From Amyelois transitella (Eukaryota > Arthropoda > Insecta > Lepidoptera > Pyralidae), in contig NC_083506.1 of NCBI RefSeq assembly GCF_032362555.1, positions 11,579,501 through 11,643,500 of the forward strand: a DNA stretch of 64,000 nucleotides, given 5' to 3'. Shown piece by piece: positions 33,249 to 42,840 of this stretch (the first letter of the stretch is position 1; each line of letters opens with the position of its first letter). The translations under genes were made by a program, and so were the position numbers. A model generated the notes under the pieces. That model did no database searches. It was not told where the DNA came from and saw only the letters and a program-made list of their open reading frames with translations.

Positions 33249-33511
33249 GTGCCGTGTGGTTCCCGGTACCAATAAAAAAAGAATTGGACCACTCCATCTC
33301 GTTTCCATGGATGTCGTAAAAGGCGACTAAAGGATAGGCTTATAAACTTGGGATAACTTCTTTTAGCTATGGGCTAGTAACTATTTGAATCTCAATTCTT
33401 TTATTGAGCCAAACAGCTGAACGTGGCCTATCAGTCTTTTCAAGAATGTTGGCTCTGTCTACCCCGCAAAGGATATAGATATTATCACTTATACGTATGT
33501 ATGTATGTATG
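33249..33511 (+). mobile_element. SINE-B, full length
   Basis: GTGCCGTGTGGTTCCCGG to GTATGTATGTATGTATG. An opposite-strand 3' fragment abuts it (33512-33560, AGAGCCAACAG). Confidence 0.9.
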
Positions 33512-33825
33512 TGGGTAAACAGAGCCAACAGATTTTGAAAAGGCTATGATGGCCACGTGCAGCCTGATATTTAAATATATTTGATATAGGCAATTTTTTT
33601 TCTGGAACTTCAATAACCTTCTGGAACCGTCATAGGACTTATTTGTACGTGCTGGGATGAAATAAAAAACTTACAAGTGAATATAAACTCTGTACATCGC
33701 TGAAGTTATGACATACGTTGCAACATTATTGATAAAAACTTCATTTATAGGTACAAGTGTCATAATCTGAACCCGGCTGTTTGTGGAATGTACGACAGTT
33801 TATTCACTTTTAACCTACATCATTT

Positions 33826-34147
33826 GACGGCCTCTGTGGCTCAGCGGTAGCGCGCTTGTCTGTGACACCGGGGGTCCCGGGTTCGAATCCCGGCCAGGGC
33901 ATGATGGGAAACGAGCTTTTTACAATTGGCCTGGGTCTTGGATGTTTATCTATACAAGTAATTATTGTAAAATATTTAAATTCTATCATTAGGTAAGCCA
34001 AATAGTTGAGTCTTTTCAAGACTGTTGGCTCTGTCTACCCCGCAAGGGATATAAAATATTGTATCGTTGAGTAGGTATCTCGTAACACGTTTCAAACTTA
34101 CTTCGAGGCTAACTCAATCTGTGTAATATGTCTCGTGTATATATATT
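33826..34147 (+). mobile_element. SINE-A interrupted by a SINE-B fragment
   Basis: Same head (B box GGTTCGAATCC) and body as 1164-1440. Bases 33977-34052 are a SINE-B 3' fragment flanked by AAAATATT on both sides (33969-33976, 34053-34060). Confidence 0.85.
33977..34052 (+). mobile_element. SINE-B 3' fragment nested in SINE-A
   Basis: TTCTATCATTAGGTAAGCC to CAAGGGATAT, no (TATG) tail, flanked by 8-bp AAAATATT repeats. Confidence 0.8.
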
Positions 34148-34192
34148 CAATGTCATAATGGTACCTACCAATTTAATGAAGTCTTTTACAAA

Positions 34193-34372
34193 CATATAAT
34201 CACTTCTTTATTCCTCTTAGGATGGACAGAGCCAACAGTCACGAAAAGACTGAAAGGCTCAGCTCAACTGTAAATTAAGGTATTGGAATTAAAATAGTGA
34301 CAGAATGCTAGACTAACGCCTAAAAGAAGAATCCCAAGTTTATTAGCTTATCAATAGATGTAGACATCTTTG
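34193..34372 (-). mobile_element. SINE-B, old diverged copy
   Basis: CATATAATCAC, AGAGCCAACAGTC and GAAGAATCCCAAGTTTAT match; many differences elsewhere. Confidence 0.7.
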
Positions 34373-34544
34373 ACGTAAGCGATGCAAATTTGACCTTATA
34401 ATTTACATTTGTATACGGGTGGGTAGGCGTGTATATATTTACCAACTAAACACTCAGTATTATCATGATTTCTCAATCAGTTAGCGAAAAAAAGATTTCT
34501 TAGTATTGATATATAAGCATATTTTCGTCCGATGTCCGATGAAA

Positions 34545-34735
34545 ATGCTGCAGTGTAGTTTGTTCCGCCGCTTCTTTTACACATGCGCTTTGGAAGCGGT
34601 AGTAGTTATAATAAGATTTAAGTTATGTGACGTCAATAAGTGATAATAAATAGATTTATTTTCAAAATAGGATACAAGGTGTATCCTATTTTGAAAATAA
34701 ATCTATTTTATTCTATTCTATTTCAAATTCACCTG
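34545..34735 (+). repeat. Dispersed repeat D with snap-back tail
   Basis: GCTGCAGTGTAGTTTGTTCC, GAAGCGGTAGTAGTTATAAT, GACGTCAATAAGTGATA. The tail is duplicated in inverted form (34648-34708). A reverse copy lies at 20055-20190 and a faint one at 47258-47400. Confidence 0.65.
34648..34708. repeat. Perfect 29-bp inverted repeat, 3-nt spacer
   Basis: Arms 34648-34676 and 34680-34708 around AGG. The right arm is the normal tail of repeat D; the left is its exact reverse. Confidence 0.95.
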
Positions 34736-34916
34736 TTATAGCTTCGAGGTCTTTAAGGATCCAAGTGACAAATTTGTCAGAGCACAGGGTCCGCTATATA
34801 ATGTGGATAATTTGAAGAGATTATGTTTTACATAGAGCCACTGTCCTCTTATCCAAATTCTCATATAAACTAATACGAGAAATAAATACCTTAAAAAAAT
34901 TAAACAATTAAAAACC

Positions 34917-35048
34917 TTAGGCTTATAAACTTGGGATTCTTCTTCTAGGCCATGGGCTAGCAACCTATCACTATTTAATTCTCAATTCCATCATTAAACT
35001 GACGTGTAGTTCCATTCAATGTTTTTGGGATGGAGACGTGATTGTATT
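34917..35048 (+). mobile_element. SINE-B 3' half, diverged
   Basis: AGGCTTATAAACTTGGGATT to GAGACGTGATTG. Confidence 0.75.
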
Positions 35049-35089
35049 AGGTAATTTATGCGGGCATAAACGTAAATCTATAAACCAAA

Positions 35090-35294
35090 CTAGAGGCCGC
35101 CCGCGACTTCGTCCGCATGGAAACCCTATCAATCCCGCGGGAACTCTGGGATAAAAAGTAGCCTATGTGTTATTCTGGGTCTTCAGCTACCTACATACCA
35201 AATTTCATGGTGATCGGTTCAGTAGTTTTTGCGCGAAAGAGTAACAAACATCCATACATCCATACAAACTTTCGCCTTTATAATAGTAGTAGGA
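35090..35294 (-). mobile_element. Helitron (third family)
   Basis: Minus start TCCTACTACTATTATAAAGG, GTTCCCGCGGGATTGATAGG, end GCGGCCTCTAG, flanked A|T. Confidence 0.85.
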
Positions 35295-35390
35295 TAAACA
35301 CTCAGAATCATCTTATTTGCCCAATCAGTTATTGAAGAAATATTTCTTGACATCGGTGATGATTAAAATAAAAAACATTTATGCATTCCA

Positions 35391-35551
35391 GGACGGACGA
35401 GCAAGGGATAGCGATGAAGATATACCAGATTACGAGTTTAGTCTTCGAGGTGTTCATCTTGTACCTCAAGATGACCTGTACCTGGATCTATTCTTACTAC
35501 CAGCTCTTCGTGCCCCCAGAACCGAAGAGCGTTAAAGGAGAAATTATATTG
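35391..35551 (+). CDS. Right SDR gene, exon 1 (leader plus first coding part)
   Basis: It begins after ATTCCAG. 22 nt precede the ATG at 35414 and are open in the same frame (TDEQGIA). It ends GAAATTATATTG before GTAAGT at 35552, phase 0. It encodes the membrane segment and the PPEPKSVKGEIIL linker. Confidence 0.85.
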
Positions 35552-38500
35552 GTAAGTCTGTTTTAATTATACATACATATGGTCACGTCTATATCCCTTG
35601 CGGGGTAGACAGAGCCAACAGTCTTGAAAAGACTGAATGGTCACGTTCAGCTATTTGGCCTAATGATAGAATTGAGATTCAAATAGTGACAGGTTGCTAG
35701 CCCATCGCCTAAAAAAGAATCCCAAGTTGGTAAGCCTATCCCTTAGTCGCCTTTTACGACATCCATGGGAAAGAGATGGGGTGGTCCTATTCTTTTATGT
35801 ATTGGTGCCGGGAACCACACGGCACGTTTAAATTAAATCTAAATAAATCTTAAATTTAGATAGATCAAATACCCAAATGAATGAATACATGTAATCACGT
35901 CTCTATCCCTTATGGGGTAGACAGTAACAGTCTCACAAAGTCTGAACATATAATTACTTCCTGCCGAGAACCACTAGCCCCAAATTAAGTTTATTTCTGG
36001 CTTATATCATGGTTCCGCACTCAATTATCTAAATTTAGTTTTTATTAAGTATAGGATGACTTTAGGTACATTACGCGAATGTTTTAAGTTAAAAAGGGAC
36101 ATATTGTACAATTTTCTAAAGTGTTTAAGAAGTCTTATCAAAAATCCAAATTTAGTATGTAATAATAATTTTATAATTGGGCTGATACTAGCACATCTGG
36201 TGGGCAACCCAGTCTTTATAAACAAAATAGAAACATCTAAAATTTGCAATTTTATTATGTAGATTTATGCTATAATTTTGAAGTCGTTGGAAACCTGTTT
36301 ACTACTATAATTTATGAGTACTAATGAGGCCTTTACATGATAGCGTACATGACATTATTCATCATATGACAAGCAAGTTTTTCATCTAAGACATACATAT
36401 AACGAGTCTTTATTCCTTGCAGGGTAGACAGAGCCAACAGTCTTGAATATACGGACAGGCCACGTTCAGCTGTATGGCTTTATTATAGAATTGAGATTCA
36501 AATAGTGACAGGTTGCTAGCCCATCGCCTATAAGAAGAATCCCAATTTTATAAGCCTATCCCTTAGTCGCCTTTTACGACATTCATGGAAAAAAGATAGA
36601 GTATTTCTATTATTTTGGAATTGTTGCCGGGAACCCGACGGCACAACAACAATAGTTACAATAGTAATTTTAACCTAATCACGTCTTTATCTCTTACGGG
36701 GCAGAAATCATAATAGACTAGAAAGGTCACGTTTGATAATTTTATTATTTTTATAACACGGCAGTTTGTTAACTTACTTTATACATACATAAATAAAATC
36801 ACGCCTCTTTCCCGGAGGGGTAGGCAGGGACTACCTGTTTCCACTTGCCACGATCTCTGCATACTTCCTTACTACTACCTTATCACTACATAGTATAAAA
36901 CAAAGTCGCTATTTTAGTCTGTTTGTCTGTATGCTTAAATCTTTAAAATTACGCAACGGATTTTGATGCGGTTTTTTGTAACAGGTAGAGTGATTCAAGA
37001 GGAAGGTTTTTATGTATAATAACATTTATAATTTTGCACCCGTGCGAAGCCGGGGCGGGTCGTTAGTTATATACTATAACTTACTTTATAAAATTTTTAT
37101 ATCCTTTAAAATTATAGATAACAGGAGCTGGGCACGGTATGGGTCGGGAGACAGCACTCCGTTTCGCCAGGCTGGGGGGGATCCTGGTCTGTGTGGACAT
37201 AAACCCTACTGGAAACCAGACGACAGTCGACATGATCAAGGAGGAGAAAGGACAGGCTTACAGATATGAGTAAGTCCTAGCCATTGATCTACAGAATAGA
37301 TAATTAGAATAAGGTTGGACCTGGTCATCTTGGAAACAAGTTTTTCCACATGTGTTTATATGTAAATGCACAGCTCACAACAAACGCGTAAAGAAAGACT
37401 TCGGCTGTTTTGCTTAATAATAGAATACATACATACATGTGGTCACGTATATAGACGTGACCACATGTATGTATGTATTCTATTATCCCTTGTGGGGTAG
37501 ACAGAGCCAACAGTCTTGGAAAGACTGAATGGCCACGTTCAGCTATTTGGCTTAATGATAGAATTGAGATTCAAATAGTGACGGGTTGCTAGCCCATCGC
37601 CTAATATAAGAATCCCAGGTTTTTAAGTCTATCCCGTAGTCGCCTCTTACGACATCCGTGGGAAATGAGATGGAGTGGTTCTATTCTTTTTTATATTGGT
37701 GCCGGGAACCACACTGCAGAATTTTACTACTTAACGCATTACCCAGAAAATTTTAAAACAATCTTATGCGTGTACACTGAAAAAAATATAACATACATAC
37801 ATACATACATATAGTCACGTCTATATCCCTTACGGGGTAGACAGAGCCAACAGTCCCGAAAAGACTGAATGGCCACATTCAGCTGCTTGAAAATAAATAA
37901 CATAACACTTGGACAATTATACCAAACACTGTTCCAGATGTGACGTTACCAACCGGGAGGCTGTGCTGGCGTTGGGGGAGAGGGTCCGGCGGGAGGTCGG
38001 CGACGTCACGATGCTCATCAACAATGCTGGCATCATGCCCTGCAAGGCTCTAAGGGACACTTCAGAGAAGGAGATCAGGGCTCTGTTCGAAGTCAACATA
38101 ATTGCTCACTTCTGGGTGATTATTTTATACATACATACATATGGTCACGTCTATATCCCTTGCGGAGTTCTACCAACAGGGCCAACAGTCTTGAATTGCC
38201 AGGTTCAGCTATTTGGCTTAATGATAGAATTGAGATTCAAATAGTGACGGGTTGCTAGCCCATCGCCTAAAAAAAAGTATCCCAAGTTTGTAATCCTATC
38301 CCTAAGTCGCCTTTTTACGACGTACATGAGAAATAGATGGAGTGGTCTTATTCTTTTTTCATTGGTGCCGTAAACCACACGGCACCAATGCAATTATACT
38401 TTCAAATCTAGGGAAATTGCTTTTGCGTTTCCTCTTTTATTGGAGTGGTTGGTGAAGTCATGATGAATGTCATCAACGCTGGCATCATGCCCTGCAAGGC

Positions 38501-41227
38501 TCTAAGGGACACTTCAGAGAAGGAGATCAGGGCTCTGTTCGAAGTCAACATCATTGCTCACTTTTGAGTGATTATTTACTACTGCAATATATTCTACTTT
38601 CAAATCTAGGGAAATTGCTTTTGCGTTTCCTCTTTTATTGGAGTGGTTCGTGAAGTCATGATGCATGTCATCAATGCTGGCATCATGCCCTGCAAGGCTC
38701 TAAGGGACACTTCAGAGAAGGAGATCAGGGCTCTGTTCGAAGTCAACATCATTGCTCACTTTTGGGTGATTATTTATTAGATACTGCAAAATAATCTACT
38801 TTCAAATCTAAGGAAATTGCTTTTGCGTTCCCTTTTTTATTGGAGTGGTTGGTGAATTCATGATGCATGTCATCAACGCTGGCATCATGCCCTACAAGGC
38901 TCTAAGGGACACTTTAGGGAAGGAGATCAGGGCTCTGTTCGAAGTCAACATCATTGCTCACTTTAGGGTGATTATTTATTACCGCAATATATTCTACTTT
39001 CAATCATACATACATATGGTCACGTCTATATCCCTTGCGGGGTAGACAGAGTCAACAGTCTTGAAAAGACTGAATGGCCACGTTCAGCTATTTGGCTTAA
39101 TGATAGCATTGAGATTCAAATAGTGACAGGTTGCTAGCCCATCGCCTAAAAAAAGTATCCCGAGTTTGCAAGCCTATCCCTTAGTCGCCCTTTTTATATT
39201 GGTGCCGGGAACCACACGGCACAATAGATAATGATAGACTGAGAAGAAGCTAATCTGTTAATACATTGGTAGAGTAAATGTCTAAGATGTTACTGTCACT
39301 GATCTGAAATTATATTTCGTTGAATTTCACAGCTTCTCCAAACCTTCTTGCCAGCGATGATGGAGAGGAACCACGGCCACATAGTCGCCATGTCATCAAT
39401 GGCTGGGGTCATGGGACTCCGGAACTTGGTGCCGTACTGCGCCACCAAGTTTGCAGTGCGAGGCATGATGGAAGCCTTACATGAGGAGCTGAGAGAAGAT
39501 ATTAGGGATTACAGTGGTGTAAGTAGAATTTAGAAGAAGGGATAGGCTTATAAACTTGGGATTCTTCTTTTAGGCGATGGTCGAGCAACCTGTCATACAT
39601 AATTATAATCACGTCTATATCCCTTGCGGATTAGACAGAGCCAACAGTCTTGAAAAGACCGATAGGCCACGCTCAGCTATTTGGCTTAATGATAGAATTG
39701 AGATTCAAATAGTGACAGGTTGCTAGCCCATCGCCTAAAAAGAATCCCAAGCTGCTTTTAATGCTGGACCGAAACCCCACTATTACCGGCGTTCTTATGA
39801 TTTCATTTGCCTAATAGATTTGACAATATAGACATTACACCGAGTCATGCTTTGCTGCAGAATCATTAACGATGTGTGAAATACTGAAAGGACAGCCGGT
39901 AGAATTGTTATGTTTAAAAATATTTATCTTCAACCAACAAGCGCAGTTGGGAAACACTAGGTCCAAAAATCTTAATAAGTTTGTAAGAAGAAGCCGTTCC
40001 GAGCCAAAAATCAATGCGTGAATTTGTGCAGGCATACTTCTTGTGACTGTGACAATCAATTATAGTAAACGTATTTCTTCACAAAATAAACTTCTTATAA
40101 CATGTATTTCAGATAAAACTAACAGTCATCTGTCCGTACATCGTCGACACTGGCCTCTGCAAGAACCCCAAGATTAAATTCCCATCTCTTCTCAAGATTG
40201 TCACTCCTGATAAAGCTGCAGATGATATCGTTGATGCCGTACGAAGGAATTACTATGAGATTACCATTCCTAGCTCACTCTACTATATTAACCTGGTAAG
40301 TTTCATTTTCATTATCATCATACACACACATACATAAAATCACGCCTACTACGCCAGAGACTACATCTTTCCACTTGACACGATCGCTGCATACTTACTT
40401 CGCTTCATCCACATTCATAACTCTCTTCATGCAAGCTCGGCGGTTCCGGGTACTCTTGACCTGACCCTTTGCAGGACGTCCTTAATTTGGTCAAGATACG
40501 TTCTTGATTCATTATCAGTTAGAAGTAGACCATCCCTTACGCTTATAAAACGTACTGTGTCAAACATACATATTGGAAAATCTTTTCAAAGTTCAATATG
40601 ATTAAAGAAAAAAACTTTGAACAATTAATCTATGGGCATTTTTTTATTTGAGCACTATGAACTTGTAGAGATAATTAGTATTTTGTTCGGGAAATCACCA
40701 TATTCTTTATACATATGTTCAGAGTTATTTCATTTAAATACATGATTTAGCCGTGTGGTTCCCGGCACCATTACAAAAAAGAATAGGACCACTTCATCTC
40801 TTTCCCATGGATGTTGTAAAAGGCGACTAAGGGATAGGCTTATAAACTTGGGATTCCTCTTTTAGGCGATGGGCTAGCAGCAACCTGTCACTATTTGAAT
40901 CTCAATTCTATCATTAAGCCAAATAGCTGAACGTGGCCATTCAGTCTTTTCAAGACTGTTGGCTCTGTCTACCCCGCAAGGGATATAGACGTGACCATAT
41001 GTATGTATGTATGTATGTACATGATTTAGAACCGCTGTACCTACATAACCGTTTTTATTGAGAACGATAAAATTTTATTCGATTAATAAATAATTATTAT
41101 TTATTATATTGTTTTAATAGCTTTTTACATAATAGTTTTTAATTGTTTACAGTTTTGTCGAGCGATGCCCCGCGCTGTGCCATTGCATTTGAAAGACTTC
41201 TTAGATTCAGGGCTCGAGGCTGAATAA
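35414..41227 (+). CDS. SDR16C-type short-chain dehydrogenase (retinol dehydrogenase / 17-beta-HSD11/13-like), complete
   Basis: Exons 35414-35551, 37118-37269, 37938-38115, 39333-39518, 40113-40295 and 41153-41227 join in frame to 303 residues, the usual family length. Visible parts: a hydrophobic N-terminal membrane segment (about residues 4-36), the linker LFVPPEPKSV, cofactor motif TGAGHGMG (48-55), Asp73 ending strand 2, NNAG (125-128), active-site Asn150, and Ser178, Tyr191 and Lys195 (YCATK). The catalytic tetrad is intact, so an active enzyme is expected, probably on ER or lipid-droplet membranes acting on retinoid, steroid or other lipid alcohols; the substrate cannot be read from sequence. 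ATG 35414 is the first in its exon, but the acceptor at 35391 matches that of the paralogue, so the true start may lie upstream, possibly as a split codon. The introns carry SINE-B copies and, in intron 3, three broken copies of exon 3. Confidence 0.93.
35572..35825 (-). mobile_element. SINE-B, full length, intron 1 of right SDR gene
   Basis: CATACATATGGTCACGTC to GCCGGGAACCACACGGCAC. It starts about 20 bp after the exon 1 donor. Confidence 0.92.
35882..35950 (-). mobile_element. SINE-B 3' fragment
   Basis: ATACATGTAATCACGTCTC to AAAGTCTGAAC. Confidence 0.75.
36392..36645 (-). mobile_element. SINE-B, full length, diverged
   Basis: ACATACATATAACGAG to GCCGGGAACCCGACGGCAC. A further 3' scrap of the family lies at 36675-36735. 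Confidence 0.85.
36781..36875 (-). mobile_element. RTE 3'-end fragment
   Basis: CATACATAAATAAAATCACG, TTCCCGGAGGGGTAGGCAG, CACTTGCCACGATC. Confidence 0.8.
36883..37066 (+). mobile_element. Helitron (fourth family), SDR intron 1
   Basis: TCACTACATAGTATAAAAC, AACGGATTTTGATGCGG, end GCGAAGCCGGGGCGGGTCG and TTAG. Confidence 0.8.
37118..37269 (+). CDS. Right SDR gene, exon 2 (cofactor-binding)
   Basis: 152 nt after ATTATAG and before GTAAGT. It encodes ITGAGHGMGRE and CVDINPTGN. It ends in phase 2 with GA, completed by the A that opens exon 3. Confidence 0.93.
37417..37486. repeat. Perfect 32-bp inverted repeat, 6-nt spacer
   Basis: Arms 37417-37448 and 37455-37486, spacer ATATAG. The arms are the SINE-B tail (CATACATACATGTGGTCACG) and its exact reverse complement, inserted within the element. 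Confidence 0.95.
37429..37722 (-). mobile_element. SINE-B carrying an inverted duplication of its tail
   Basis: Full copy to GCCGGGAACCACACTGC. Its 3' tail is rearranged into the 37417-37486 palindrome. Confidence 0.88.
37793..37892 (-). mobile_element. SINE-B 3' fragment
   Basis: (CATA)n, then TAGTCACGTCTATATCCC to CAGCTGCTTG. It ends about 45 bp before exon 3 of the right SDR gene. Confidence 0.85.
37938..38115 (+). CDS. Right SDR gene, exon 3 (NNAG)
   Basis: 178 nt after TTCCAG, ending TTCTGG before a GTGATT donor. It encodes CDVTNREAVLALGE, NNAGIMPCKAL and VNIIAHFW. Its second half is the parent of the three tandem pseudo-exons at 38400-38997. A SINE-B sits only about a dozen bases downstream of the donor (38129-38387). 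Confidence 0.93.
38129..38387 (-). mobile_element. SINE-B, near full length, just after SDR exon 3
   Basis: CATACATATGGTCACGTC to CACACGGCACC. Inserted between exon 3 and its tandem copies. Confidence 0.9.
38400..38997 (+). repeat. Three tandem ~200-bp copies of part of SDR exon 3 plus its intron start
   Basis: Units start at 38400, 38598 and 38800. Each repeats the exon 3 part from ATCAACGCTGGCATCATGCC to the exon end, then about 90 bp of intron. Unit 1 ends TTTTGA (stop at the last codon), unit 2 keeps TTTTGG|GTGATT, unit 3 has TTTAGG. None has an in-phase acceptor, so these are pseudo-exons, not obvious alternative exons. The same intron text follows exon 3 itself beyond the SINE-B at 38129-38387. 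Confidence 0.9.
39005..39222 (-). mobile_element. SINE-B with a short internal deletion
   Basis: Inserted at the end of the third pseudo-exon unit. The ACGACATCC...GGTCC stretch is missing. Confidence 0.9.
39333..39518 (+). CDS. Right SDR gene, exon 4 (catalytic)
   Basis: 186 nt after TTTCACAG and before GTAAGT. It carries the catalytic Ser (MSSMAG) and the YCATK motif, and ends REDIRDYSG. Confidence 0.93.
39537..39755. mobile_element. Two SINE-B fragments in opposite orientation
   Basis: A plus-strand middle piece (39537-39595) meets a minus-strand copy lacking its 5' end (39594-39755). Confidence 0.8.
40113..40295 (+). CDS. Right SDR gene, exon 5
   Basis: 183 nt after ATTTCAG and before GTAAGT. 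It encodes IKLTVICPYIVDTGL (the substrate-lid side of the fold) through IPSSLYYINL. Confidence 0.93.
40322..40508 (-). mobile_element. RTE 3'-end fragment, intron 5 of right SDR gene
   Basis: CACACATACATAAAATCACG, CTTTCCACTTGACACGATC, CATGCAAGCTCGGCGG, GACGTCCTTAATTTGG. Confidence 0.8.
40751..41017 (+). mobile_element. SINE-B, intact copy with 12-bp target duplication
   Basis: The reference copy for this family. It begins CCGTGTGGTTCCCGGCACC, contains GTCGTAAAAGGCGAC and AGTCTTTTCAAGACT hairpins, and ends ACCCCGCAAGGGATATAGAC plus (TATG)n. Flanked by TACATGATTTAG at 40739-40750 and 41018-41029. In intron 5 of the right SDR gene. Confidence 0.9.
41153..41227 (+). CDS. Right SDR gene, last exon
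   Basis: It begins after TTTACAG, encodes FCRAMPRAVPLHLKDF and a short acidic end, and stops at TAA 41225-41227. An AATAAA lies about 55 nt downstream (near 41281). Confidence 0.9.
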   Translation, partial: FCRAMPRAVPLHLKDFLDSGLEAE

Positions 41228-42620
41228 TAATAAGGGCTTAATTAGTCTCCAAAGTAGGTATGATTTACATTTAAGGAAATAATAATAAACCATAAAAAAG
41301 GCACAAATATTTGAAACAATAATATTCATAGATATTAATAATTTCGTAGATATGTAGGTATAATGTTATGTCATTATTTTCCACAAAATTGCATTTTTAG
41401 AAAATGTGAAATAATTTCTAGAAATATGATTGTTGATTGTAAATTCAATATATACTCATATTTTTCCTTGTTGAAAATAAAATTACGAGTATTTATAAGA
41501 ATTAAATATATACCATGGCCTTAATATGCTTTTACGAAAATTTTATTGTTTAAGTTTTGTCTGTCCACAGTCTATGAAAATTCCTGTAATATAATTATAG
41601 ATGTTTTGTTTTATATTTCGTATTACATTGCATTTTTCAGCATGTCTTAAAATTATGTTCTTCCTGTTATAAGACTTAAAATAAGAATACTAATTAAGCG
41701 ATATATTGTAAGTGTTGGGTGTATTTTTATTAGTTGTAAGTGAATTGTGTGTATTTTGTGAAAATGGTTTTATAAAATTCTTTTAAAATAACCACGTTAA
41801 GCTCCATACAATTTTTGTACCAACGTTTATTCCTAATTAAAAAAAACAGTCTTTCTTTGTAATAATAAGTATGGGTAAATTAAACAGGTAATTATTGCTT
41901 TTGGTTCTTCTTCCCCCTGGCTTTAGTCCCGGGTGTATCCTCACCTCTCTGGAGAGGAGCCCGGGGCATGCCTTTGACCATGCATGCTATTTGTTATAAG
42001 TATGTATTATATCTAGAATATTACAGTTTATCAACAATAACAATTTAGATGTTTTAACTCTTTTTTTATATTAGTTATATAAAAATATATTTAACAAAAA
42101 ATAAAAGAGTAAAATTATCTGTAGACATATTAAATTTATTTTTTAAAATACATTTTAAAAAAGGGTTTAGCTAAGCAAATTATGAATCTGGTGGATAGTT
42201 TTCACCGTATAAAATACGGAATCCTACTTGACTATGGCCAAAAATAATTGTTATTAAAAAATAAGCCATACAATTATAGCATTTCGATCATTTTTTCTTG
42301 CCGTATAATACCAACTTTTGATAAAAAAATAAATAAATAAATTGATGCATGTGCCATTTTTTAAAACCGACATCACTAACAATTTTATGTATGTTAATAA
42401 TGTTAAATATTTTGTTATGTGATAATTAAAACTTCAATATAAGGTGGTTGTGATGTTATCTAAGTTGTACATGAAATAAATGTGATATCAAATTAAAATT
42501 GTAATTTTGCTTTTTTTAACTGTCCCCTTTTTTAACAATGTTAAGCCGTTTTTAAGAAGGTATTTCATAAAATAGTCATAATCAAATATGAAATAAGTAT
42601 ATTAAATAATTAAACATACA
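41228..42620. other. 3' flank of right SDR gene
   Basis: AT-rich, with the SINE-C scrap at 41901-41990 and otherwise no recognised feature. Confidence 0.55.
41901..41990 (-). mobile_element. SINE-C 3'-end fragment
   Basis: CTGGCTTTAGTCCCGGG and GAGAGGAGCCCGGGGCATGC, as at 57390. Confidence 0.65.
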
Positions 42621-42840
42621 ATAAATAAATAAATAAATAAATAAATATATACGGGACAAATTACACTGATTGAGTTAGCCTCGAAGTAAGTTCGAAACTT
42701 GTGTTACGAGATACTAACTCAACGATACTATATTTTATAATAAATACTTATATAGATAAACATCCAAGACCCAGGACAATCAGAAAAAGTTCTTTTCTCA
42801 TCATGCCTTGACCGGGATTCGAACCCGGGACCTCCGGTGT
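42621..42840 (-). mobile_element. SINE-A, 5'-truncated copy
   Basis: Reverse copy with an (AAAT)n tail at 42621-42645, body, and the B-box half of the tRNA head. The A-box half is missing. Confidence 0.85.

Noticed and set aside
38845..39045. A short SDR-like gene (plus-strand frame with GIMPYKALRD)
   Set aside because: It is the third broken tandem copy of exon 3, with no acceptor in phase and no cofactor motif.
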